The position numbers and the translations under genes are program-made. From Bacillota bacterium (GTDB taxonomy: Bacteria > Bacillota > Clostridia > Christensenellales > Aristaeellaceae), in the NCBI GenBank assembly GCA_023395615.1, contig JAEWYP010000020.1, forward strand, positions 1 to 21,251: a DNA stretch of 21,251 bases. Reading direction: 5' to 3'. Shown one piece after another: positions 15,166 through 21,251 of this stretch. Position 1 is the stretch's first letter, and each line of letters begins with the position of its first letter. The notes below the pieces were generated by a model. It had not been told where the DNA came from. It saw nothing but the letters and a program-made list of their open reading frames with translations, and did not search any database.

Positions 15166-15360
15166 CCGCGCCGCACCCCGGCTGCAGTGTACGGAAACAC
15201 CGCCCCCTCCCGTTTTGCCGCGTTTTCCCGGAAGGGATTCCACCGGATGGAGAATACCGCCCCCGAACCGTACCCTTCGGTTCAAAGTGGAGAATGCAGG
15301 ATGTAAAATCAGATTTATGACAAAATTGTGGAGATAAAGTGACAAAAAATAACCAGATTG

Positions 15361-15389
15361 TTGACAACCCATGGCGGTTATGCTATACT
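15361..15389 (+). promoter_or_regulatory. Promoter of the metallo-beta-lactamase-fold gene
   Basis: A perfect TTGACA (15361-15366) and TATACT (15384-15389) preceded by TGC are separated by 17 bases. Transcription from about 15396 would give a leader of about 150 bases before the start at 15549. Confidence 0.82.
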
Positions 15390-15548
15390 TCGTACGACGC
15401 GATGGAGGTCGGCGCACTTTTCAAAGGCCGATTTCAAAGCGATAAGCCGCTAGATTCATGAGCAATCATTTGTAATATTTTGCACTTTCCCGGTGTGCTC
15501 GCGGGAGCAGAATGTTACGACCCTTTCATGATGACGGAGGTTTTTTTC

Positions 15549-16421
15549 ATGCAAAAGCAACTCAAGGTAACCTATCATTATAACAGTGGTTTTTCGGTTC
15601 GAGTGGGCGGTACCCTGCTGGTTTTTGACTACTGGGAGGGAGAAAACAGGCGGCTTTCGGATGTAGGCAGGCTGAACCAGAGCATTCTGGGGGCTTACGA
15701 GCAAGTGATCGTTTTCATCAGCCACGCGCATCCCGACCATCTGGACCCCGTGGTGTACGAATGGCGCGAAGAACGCCCCGACATCGTTTACGTTGTCAGC
15801 TCCGACCTTCCCATCGGCAAACGTGGCCGCCGCCTTTCTCCGCTGGAGGAAATCACCCTGACCAAAGACATCTCCGTGAAAGCCTTCGACAGTACCGACC
15901 TGGGCGTAAGCTTTCTGGTCTCCGCTTACGGAATGAACATTTTTCACGCGGGGGATTTAAACCTGTGGCACTGGCGGCAGGAAAGCTCCCTGCGGGAGAT
16001 CGAGGCCGCCGAGGAAGCCTTCCGCGCCGCATGCGAGCCCATCCCCTCCGGCGTCATCGACCTGTGCATGTTCCCAGTCGATCCACGGCAGGGGGAGATG
16101 TACGACGCGGGCGCCAACCAGTTTATTTTAAATAAAAAGCCACGGCTTTTCATCCCCATGCACTGGCAGGATCGACCCGAAGTAGCGATTGATTTCGCCC
16201 GCCGCGCCCGCACGCCCCAGACCGAGGTGCTGGCGCTGACCCACCCCGGCGAATCGGCCACGGTTGTTTTTGGCGATAATACGCTGGACATCCACATTGT
16301 GGAACCCCCCAAGGATTTAAACGACCTGCCGCCGGTTCCCGCACGCAGGCCGGAACAGGCCACCCTGCCCGATAATGGCAACGATCCCTTCGCCGATACG
16401 GATTTGCCGGTGGATATATAA
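15549..16421 (+). CDS. Metallo-beta-lactamase-fold hydrolase
   Basis: 290-residue cytoplasmic protein of the metallo-beta-lactamase superfamily, the L-ascorbate-lactonase/UPF0173-like branch. The metal motif SHAHPDHLDP (58-67: His59, His61, Asp63, His64) is intact. FHAGDLNLWHW gives His133 and Asp136, and IPMHWQDRP gives His205. A Pro- and Asp-rich C-terminal tail (about 265-290) extends beyond the fold. The ATG at 15549 has CGGAGG 8 bases upstream; an in-frame ATG at 15480 has no such site. The substrate is unknown; hydrolysis of an ester, lactone or phosphodiester is possible. The stop codon abuts a block of palindromic repeats. Confidence 0.88.
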   Translation: MQKQLKVTYHYNSGFSVRVGGTLLVFDYWEGENRRLSDVGRLNQSILGAYEQVIVFISHAHPDHLDPVVYEWREERPDIVYVVSSDLPIGKRGRRLSPLEEITLTKDISVKAFDSTDLGVSFLVSAYGMNIFHAGDLNLWHWRQESSLREIEAAEEAFRAACEPIPSGVIDLCMFPVDPRQGEMYDAGANQFILNKKPRLFIPMHWQDRPEVAIDFARRARTPQTEVLALTHPGESATVVFGDNTLDIHIVEPPKDLNDLPPVPARRPEQATLPDNGNDPFADTDLPVDI

Positions 16422-16488
16422 CGGTCGCTAAAGCTCCCTTTGGGCTGGGAGACTACGGTCGCTAAAGCTCCCTTTGGGCTGGGGGACT
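16421..16488 (+). repeat. 34-bp direct tandem repeat, two copies
   Basis: Copy one (16421-16454) and copy two (16455-16488) are identical except for one A-to-G change (CTGGGAGACT against CTGGGGGACT). Each contains CGGTCGCTAAAGCTCCC and a GGGCTGGG segment. The first copy begins at the last base of the hydrolase stop codon. Two copies without a unique spacer are not a CRISPR array. Confidence 0.9.
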
Positions 16489-16862
16489 GTGGTCCCCCTC
16501 CCAACCGCCCCCTCTGGGATCAGACGGGGAACGATATTTGAGCGTCTTAAATAGAATCAATATAATATAATTGAGTCGCACTCTGATTGCTCAAATGACA
16601 TCCTCTGAGTACGACTTTTATTGTTACAGCCTTATATCATTATGTTTTTATTCCGCATGTTGGTTTAGAAGTTTTTCGTCCTTCTTTAGGGGGCGGTTGG
16701 CACCGAAGGGAAGCGTGTGCCCGGTGGGCACCACGGCGCAGCCGTGAGCGACCCGCAGGTGGGAGGTTTGACGAGCGCCAGGCACGATCGTGCCGTGCGC
16801 GACGATCAAACCGACCGGGTAGGGGGACCGCAGTCCCCTTCCCAAAGGAGGCCTTGGACGAC
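16482..16862. repeat. Palindromic repeat block with inverted ends and AT-rich core
   Basis: The left end has hairpin GGGGAC-TGTG-GTCCCC (16482-16497) followed by CCAACCGCCCCCT. The right end has GGGGAC-CGCA-GTCCCC (16823-16838), and its reverse complement repeats TTTGGG..GGGGACTG.GGTCCCCCT and CCAACCGCCCCCT (16689-16701 side). Between 16717 and 16812 are further hairpins: GTGCCC-GGT-GGGCAC (16717-16731), CACGGC-GCA-GCCGTG (16732-16746), and GGTTTGA..TCAAACC (16765-16812) around the perfect palindrome GGCACGATCGTGCC. The core (about 16530-16680) is AT-rich. No protein is supported. Confidence 0.75.
16536..16596. repeat. Inverted repeat in the AT-rich core
   Basis: Perfect 8-base arms ATTTGAGC (16536-16543) and GCTCAAAT (16589-16596) flank about 45 AT-rich bases. 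Its role is unknown. Confidence 0.5.
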
Positions 16863-16863
16863 G

Positions 16864-17568
16864 CTACCGACTGTAGATGCCCGTTTGTACTTCGCGGATA
16901 AAGGTTTCGATGCGCGGCACCCGCGGGGCCGCCTGCGCGTCCCGCACGGTCTGTTCGCGGTCGTAGGGCACGGTAATCAGCCGCAGATCCAGCGAGGCGG
17001 CGGGGCCGTGTTCTTCCCCCTCCAGAATGGCATAACAACAGATGGGCACGCCCATGGCGTTGCCCACGCTTCCGCAATTGAAGAAAAGCCCCGTGTTCAT
17101 AGTGCGCATCGCTTGCCGGTGCGCGTCGGCATAGCCCACCACGTCGCAGGCAAAGCCGTTGCAATCCGTAAAGAAAGGCTCTATCTGCGCCGCCTCGCTT
17201 TGCGCGGTCACCAGTTCCCGCATCACGGGGCGACCATGGAACAGGCGGATATGCCGCCCGCTGAGAGAAAGCGTTTTTTCCAGCGGCAGGTTGCGCAGAT
17301 ACGCCAGTCGTTTTTCGCCCAGCTGTTCCCAGTAAAACCCGTCCGGCGCGAACATCCGATAACCGATGCCGTAATCCCAGTTACCACCCAGCACCAGTTC
17401 GCAATTGGCGACCACCCAGTCAAACGTGCGGGCGCTATCCGGGCCTTTACCCACCAGATCGCCCAGACAGTATACCTTGTCCACCTTCCGGGCTGTCAGA
17501 TCGCGTTCCAGCGCCTGCGTTGCGGGCCAGTTGCCGTGAAAATCGGCAACTAACGCAATTTGCATCAT
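16864..17568 (-). CDS. Calcineurin-like metallophosphoesterase
   Basis: 234-residue phosphoesterase of the Metallophos_2/YfcE type. Motifs in order: ALVADFHGN (Asp9, His11), CLGDLVGKGPD (Asp37), LGGNWDYG (Asn63, with Trp where many members have His), LFHGRP (His111), GYADAH (His150) and NCGSVGNAMG. These make up the two-metal site with the His of the usual GNH replaced. The start has two adjacent ATGs (17568 and 17565) and only a weak AAAGAAG site. It follows the serine hydrolase gene by 74 bases in the same direction, so they may share a transcript. The C-terminal codons run into the palindromic repeat block: the stop lies within its last bases. The substrate is unknown. Confidence 0.88.
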   Translation of the reverse strand: MMQIALVADFHGNWPATQALERDLTARKVDKVYCLGDLVGKGPDSARTFDWVVANCELVLGGNWDYGIGYRMFAPDGFYWEQLGEKRLAYLRNLPLEKTLSLSGRHIRLFHGRPVMRELVTAQSEAAQIEPFFTDCNGFACDVVGYADAHRQAMRTMNTGLFFNCGSVGNAMGVPICCYAILEGEEHGPAASLDLRLITVPYDREQTVRDAQAAPRVPRIETFIREVQTGIYSR

Positions 17569-17642
17569 TTTTTATCGCTTCTTTCGTTGTGAAAAGCGAA
17601 TTACCTTCCGCTTTCCTGTGTTCCGCCGCCGGGCGGGTCCGA

Positions 17643-18686
17643 TCAGTGCGCGGCGGCGTACGCCGCGTTGTGCACCAGCCTGCGCACGCGGTAGATCGCA
17701 GCGTTATCCCGCGACGGGCAGATCCGGTTGGTCAGCAGGATTACGTAAAACCCGTCGGTCGGGTCCAACGTGAAGCTGGTGCCGGTAAAACCAGTATGCC
17801 CAACCGTTTCGCGGGGGAACAGATCGCCCGCGTAACCGTCGTCATATCCGGGCAGGTAAAAGCCGAGGCCCCGGCCCTGCTCCATCCCCGGGGTGTGGTT
17901 TTGCAGGGCCAGCCTGACCGTAGCGGCGCTAAGGTAGCGCGTCCCGTCCGAAAGCGCACCCTTCGCCGCCAGCATCTGCATAAACAGCGCCAGATCATCC
18001 GCCGTGGAGAATACCCCCGCGTTACCCGCCGCGCCGCCCAGAAAACGGGCATTCTCATCATGCACACGGCCGCACAGAAGGGTTCCATCCGGCTGTTGCT
18101 CCGTCGGGGCAATATTATCCCCATCGGGCAGATACCCAGAGCGGGTCATTTTCAGGGGCCAGAAAACCTCCTGTTCCGCCAGCTCGTTCAGAGGCTGACC
18201 GTACAGGCATTCCAGCAACAGCCCCAGCAGCAGGTACCCTGTGCTTGTGTACAGTACTTTTTTCCCCGGCGGGACGGCAAGCGGCGCGTTCAGCAACAGC
18301 TCCGCGGCGCGACCGGGGTCGTTGGTCGCCTGCCAGAGATGCACCCCGCCCGGAAACCCCGCCGTATGAGTGAGAATCTGGCGCAGGGTAATCTTCTTCT
18401 TATCTTCCGGCGCGTCAATGAACGTGTCCAGCGTATCCCACAGGCACAGTTTGCCGCTTTCCAGCGCGCGCAGCGTAAGCATAGCCACTACCAGCGGCTT
18501 CGTCAGCGACGCGAGGTCAAACCGTGTCTGCTCGTTGGTTTTCGGTTCCGTCTCTCCCAGGCCAAGCCGCCCGTAAGCACGGCGGAACAACACCTTTTCC
18601 CCTCGACCCGCCAGCAGCACCGCCGCTGGAAAGGCACCCTTCTCCACCGCCTGCCGCATCATCTCGTCCACCCGGGCAAAACTCAT
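17643..18686 (-). CDS. Beta-lactamase-fold serine hydrolase (class C/EstB-like)
   Basis: 347-residue serine hydrolase of the class C beta-lactamase/penicillin-binding-protein-like family. The nucleophile motif is DLASLTKPL (Ser60, Lys63). The second motif reads LYTSTGYLLLG with Tyr146 and Ser148 where YxN is usual. The third box is GHTGFTGTSF (His297-Gly299). The segment VHDENARFLGGAAGNAGVFSTADDLALFM is typical of cytoplasmic or periplasmic serine hydrolases such as YbbE/YfeW-like proteins. No signal peptide is seen with the chosen start at 18686, which has a GGAGG about 9 bases upstream. The frame is open to 18782, but that extension is Gly/Arg-rich and unlike the family. The likely substrate is an ester or peptidoglycan fragment, by family only. 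Confidence 0.88.
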   Translation of the reverse strand: MSFARVDEMMRQAVEKGAFPAAVLLAGRGEKVLFRRAYGRLGLGETEPKTNEQTRFDLASLTKPLVVAMLTLRALESGKLCLWDTLDTFIDAPEDKKKITLRQILTHTAGFPGGVHLWQATNDPGRAAELLLNAPLAVPPGKKVLYTSTGYLLLGLLLECLYGQPLNELAEQEVFWPLKMTRSGYLPDGDNIAPTEQQPDGTLLCGRVHDENARFLGGAAGNAGVFSTADDLALFMQMLAAKGALSDGTRYLSAATVRLALQNHTPGMEQGRGLGFYLPGYDDGYAGDLFPRETVGHTGFTGTSFTLDPTDGFYVILLTNRICPSRDNAAIYRVRRLVHNAAYAAAH

Positions 18687-18811
18687 CCTCCGTCGCCTCC
18701 CCCGCAGCTGCCTGTGCCCGTCAGAGATTTCATGTCCCCCTGACGATTCTCCGCCTGCTCCTGCGTCCCGGCTCCACACCAATTATTACGCCGTGTCAGG
18801 CAGTACAGTAA

Positions 18812-19522
18812 TTATACTCCACTCGGTTTTATTTTACGCTCGTTTTGCGCCGGTTCGCTCCACATCATACGTTCAGAACCCTCTATTTTGCGAAGTTTCC
18901 TCCACATTCTCGGTTTGGGGTTGACACCCACCTTATGTCCGCACAGGCGCAGCATCGGCAGATCACCGCTGGAATCGCCATACGCCCAGGAGCTTTCGTA
19001 ATCCAACCGGTCGCCCTTCGCGGCCAGATACTCCGCCAGCCGCAGCGGTTTTTGCACTCCACGGCAGTTCTCCCCGCACACGCGGCCCGCGAAAACGCCG
19101 TTCTCGTCCACATCCAGTCGTGTACAGATGATATCTGTTACGCCCAGTACCTCTTTGAGGAGTTTCAGATAAAAATAAGAAGAAGCGGATACCAGCAACA
19201 CCTCATGCCCCTGCGCACGGTGCCGCGCGATGGTCTGCAATCCTTCCGGCCGCAGGCGGGGAATCAGGATCGTTTGCACAAAGTCCTCCGCGATCGCCTG
19301 CACCTCCGCCGCGCTCTTCCCCACCAAAAAGGAAAGCGCGCGTTCCTTCGCCCGCACCGGGGGGCAGAGACGCAGGCCGTACAACAGCGCCGTCCACAGG
19401 GAATACGCCATTCCGCGACAGCTTAACAGCCCTTTCCGTTTTCCATACAGACAAAACAGCAGGATGGAATCGCCCCGGATCAGCGTACCGTCAAAATCAA
19501 ACAAAGCGTACGTTTTTTGCAT
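18812..19522 (-). CDS. HAD-superfamily hydrolase, subfamily IB (phosphoserine-phosphatase-like)
   Basis: 236-residue cytoplasmic phosphatase. HAD motif I is ALFDFDGTLI (Asp9 nucleophile, Asp11). Motif II is LLVSASSYF (Ser112), motif III Lys is in GVQKPLRLAEYL (Lys158), and motif IV is AYGDSSGDLPML (Asp183, Asp187). A helical cap lies between about 20 and 90. These fit HAD-IB enzymes acting on small phosphorylated metabolites. The ATG at 19522 is chosen because AAGGG lies 10 bases upstream; another ATG three codons earlier would sit almost on it. The frame remains open to 19714, but that stretch crosses the promoter. It is divergent from the membrane-protein gene to the right. The substrate is unknown. 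Confidence 0.88.
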   Translation of the reverse strand: MQKTYALFDFDGTLIRGDSILLFCLYGKRKGLLSCRGMAYSLWTALLYGLRLCPPVRAKERALSFLVGKSAAEVQAIAEDFVQTILIPRLRPEGLQTIARHRAQGHEVLLVSASSYFYLKLLKEVLGVTDIICTRLDVDENGVFAGRVCGENCRGVQKPLRLAEYLAAKGDRLDYESSWAYGDSSGDLPMLRLCGHKVGVNPKPRMWRKLRKIEGSERMMWSEPAQNERKIKPSGV

Positions 19523-19626
19523 GGTTGGCATTCCCTTCGGCGGTTTCCGTCCTTTTCGCCGGACCGGACAGGTGTTCACACTGTGCGCCTTCCGTCCGGC
19601 GGGCCCGGATCGCCCGTCGTTCCCCA

Positions 19627-19656
19627 GTATAGCACGCGTGCGACCCGGTTGCCAAT
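19627..19656 (-). promoter_or_regulatory. Promoter of the HAD hydrolase gene
   Basis: On the minus strand, TTGGCA (19656-19651) and TATACT (19632-19627), preceded by TGC, are separated by 18 bases. The start site would be about 100 bases before the chosen start codon. Confidence 0.65.
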
Positions 19657-19669
19657 AGCGCCGCACGCT

Positions 19670-19698
19670 TGACATCCGGGGGACAGGTGTGATACCTT
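19670..19698 (+). promoter_or_regulatory. Possible promoter of the membrane-protein gene
   Basis: A perfect TTGACA (19670-19675) lies 17 bases before a weak -10, TACCTT (19693-19698). It is divergent from the HAD promoter, and the two occupy adjacent bases. Confidence 0.4.
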
Positions 19699-19780
19699 CG
19701 GGTTGCATTTCCAACGGTTCCTGAAAACAGCCAAAAGGTTGCTATGCTTATTCATCATCGCGACAGGGGAGAGGATCGGC

Positions 19781-21251
19781 TTGACACGGCGAAGAATCCG
19801 GTATGACTGGTTATTTGGCATTGTTCTGGCCACGCTGATGTTCCTGATTCTTTTCTGGTTTGGCAACTTCAGGTATGAGAACTCGGACGATATGCTGATG
19901 GTGAAGCCCTTTATGGGTTTTGAAGGCGGAACGCCCGCCAATTTCACCCTTTACACGCACCCATTCCTTGCGTGGGCTTTATATGGGGTAAGCCTCGCCG
20001 TGCCTGGTGTGGCCTGGTTCTCCGTTTATCAAATGGGGCTGTTATATTTTAGCGCTGTCGTGCTTGGGAAAAACATGGCGCAGCTTGCGCAGGCACGGCG
20101 ACGCCCGTGGCTTGCAAGCGGGCTGGGAACGCTGATCCTGCTTTCCGTTTTCGCGGCGTTTGCCTGTTGCCGGGTCAGTTATACCTCCACCGCGGGGCTG
20201 GCCGGCGCGGCAGCCGTCGCCCAACAGCTAACCGCGGGACAAAGCGGATATACCGCCCGCCAGCGTCTGCGCGCGTATGGGCTAAGTCTGTTCCTGCTGG
20301 TTTGCGCTTATTGCCTGCGCGCCGTAAGTGTTTTGCCCGCCCTCGCCTTTTCGGCGCTGGTGTTTCTATGGCAGTGGCGTTCCCGCAGGGAACAGCCCTC
20401 GCGGTACTTCCGCCCGCTGTTGATCGCACTGGCGCTGTATGTGGGCGTGTTCGGCGCGCTTGCCGGCATCCGGCAGGCGGAAATCAGCCTGCGGGGACTG
20501 CAGCCTGATATCGGCTGGCAAAATGCCAGAATTGCCCTGATGGACTATACGGATTTTCAAACCGATCCCACGCCCGCCCTTGCCGCGAACAGCGGTTTGA
20601 GCGCTTCCGAAACGGAACTGGTGCGGCAATGGTATTTTCTAAGCTCCGATATTGACACGACGGCGCTGCGAAAAATGGCCGCCGCCTATACGCCCCTTTC
20701 CGCAGAGGGCGCGCCAGGCCGCCTGATTGCGTTCTTTTCCCAAAACCCGCGTTATGCGGCGATGGCGGTGCTGTTAACGCTGCTTACTGCCCTCTGCTGG
20801 CTGGGCGACCGGAAAAACGCGCCGCTGACCGCCGCCGCGGCAACATTGGCATGGTTAGGCGCGATCCTGCTGCTGCTCTATCTGGGGCTGCGCGGGCGGA
20901 TGATCGGTCGCGGCGTGGACACGGTGTTGATGCCTTGTGCCGCCGCGCTGTTCGGTTTTCTGATGCTTCAAAAACCTCCCGCCGGACGGGGCAGGCGCGC
21001 GGCTCTGCTGATGATGATCTGCCTGTCGCTGGTTGTATCCGGTTATGCCCTGCGGATTACGGCGCACGCCGTGACCCGCCCGCAGGACACGGTATCCCAG
21101 CAGCGGGAAGCGGAGCTGGAGACTTACGCCCTGCAAAACCCGAACCTGCTGGTGGTGCGCGATACCGCGCTGCTTCGGGATACCCGCCTTTTCCCCTCCG
21201 TAAGCGCGGGCCTGCCCATCAATATCACCCTTTGGGGGGACTGGGGCTGCC
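19781..21251 (+). CDS. Multi-pass membrane protein, partial (possible GT-C-type glycosyltransferase)
   Basis: Open for 490 codons to the window edge with no stop, so the C-terminus is missing. Translation probably starts at a TTG at 19781 with GGGGAGAGG upstream; a TTG at 19739 is an alternative. The N-terminal hydrophobic segment FGIVLATLMFLILFWFGNF is followed by an extracytoplasmic loop with ENSDDMLM and later TLYTHPFLAW, then several further hydrophobic segments, and a Cys pair in FAACCRVSYTS-like sequence. An Asp-Asp pair in the first loop of a polytopic protein is reminiscent of GT-C glycosyltransferases, but this is inference from layout only. I do not recognise the family. The downstream soluble segment after about residue 460 is incomplete. 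Confidence 0.75.
   Translation, partial: MTRRRIRYDWLFGIVLATLMFLILFWFGNFRYENSDDMLMVKPFMGFEGGTPANFTLYTHPFLAWALYGVSLAVPGVAWFSVYQMGLLYFSAVVLGKNMAQLAQARRRPWLASGLGTLILLSVFAAFACCRVSYTSTAGLAGAAAVAQQLTAGQSGYTARQRLRAYGLSLFLLVCAYCLRAVSVLPALAFSALVFLWQWRSRREQPSRYFRPLLIALALYVGVFGALAGIRQAEISLRGLQPDIGWQNARIALMDYTDFQTDPTPALAANSGLSASETELVRQWYFLSSDIDTTALRKMAAAYTPLSAEGAPGRLIAFFSQNPRYAAMAVLLTLLTALCWLGDRKNAPLTAAAATLAWLGAILLLLYLGLRGRMIGRGVDTVLMPCAAALFGFLMLQKPPAGRGRRAALLMMICLSLVVSGYALRITAHAVTRPQDTVSQQREAELETYALQNPNLLVVRDTALLRDTRLFPSVSAGLPINITLWGDWGC

Noticed and set aside
15403..15462. Possible 19-codon leader peptide starting ATGGAGGTCGGC in the leader of the hydrolase gene
   Set aside because: No ribosome binding site precedes it and nothing in its composition suggests an attenuator peptide.
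16421..16488. Possible CRISPR repeat
   Set aside because: The two copies are directly adjacent with no spacer and there are no cas genes in the window.
16648..16845. Open frame of 65 codons on the minus strand within the palindromic block
   Set aside because: It is made of the repeat modules themselves, has no ribosome binding site and no recognisable domain; the palindromes explain its sequence better than coding does.
17520..18743. Long open frame (407 codons) on the plus strand opposite the serine hydrolase
   Set aside because: The minus strand holds clear SxxK and HTG motifs; the plus frame has shadow-like Arg/Gln/His composition and no family features.

Overview
The window looks like ordinary chromosome from a moderately high-GC Firmicute, probably class Clostridia. 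The reasons are strong AGGAGG ribosome binding sites, some TTG starts, clear TTGACA/TATAAT-type promoters, U-tailed hairpin terminators and secreted or anchored proteins with Thr-Pro-rich linkers. I see no phage, plasmid, insertion sequence, CRISPR array or rRNA. One tRNA-Leu lies at the left edge, and one membrane-protein gene runs off the right edge.

Layout. 1-2356: tRNA-Leu(UAA) (-), a small VOC protein (+), an AzlC/AzlD amino-acid exporter pair (-), and a 52-residue rubredoxin (-) with its own promoter. 2357-3061: an anchored coiled-coil protein ending in KPTATPTP repeats. 3386-11173: a hexuronate uptake and catabolism block made of a LacI-family regulator, a TRAP transporter (dctP, dctQ, dctM), a fructuronate reductase-like dehydrogenase and glucuronate isomerase uxaC, closed by a strong terminator. 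11292-15097 (all -): a secreted alpha/beta hydrolase, a VanY-type D,D-carboxypeptidase with two peptidoglycan-binding domains, and a sugar nucleotidyltransferase. 15549-16421 (+): a metallo-beta-lactamase-fold hydrolase. 16421-16862: a non-coding block of palindromic repeats between convergent genes. 16864-19522 (all -): a metallophosphoesterase, a beta-lactamase-like serine hydrolase and a HAD-IB phosphatase. 19781 to the edge: an incomplete multi-pass membrane protein.

How the genes fit together. The TRAP system should import a hexuronate. UxaC would isomerise glucuronate to fructuronate, and the dehydrogenase would reduce that to mannonate. Mannonate dehydratase, KDG kinase and aldolase are not in the window. 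A 16-base sequence is shared at 15 of 16 positions between the regulator's own promoter (3301-3316) and the TRAP promoter (4779-4794). In the TRAP promoter it occupies the spacer between -35 and -10, so it is a strong operator candidate. A terminator-like hairpin between dctP and dctQ probably makes the binding protein more abundant than the permease.

The least explained stretch is 16421-16862. It holds a 34-bp tandem repeat, several perfect small hairpins and related inverted ends flanking an AT-rich core. I found no convincing new multi-gene system. The repeat block and the operator pair are the best leads.
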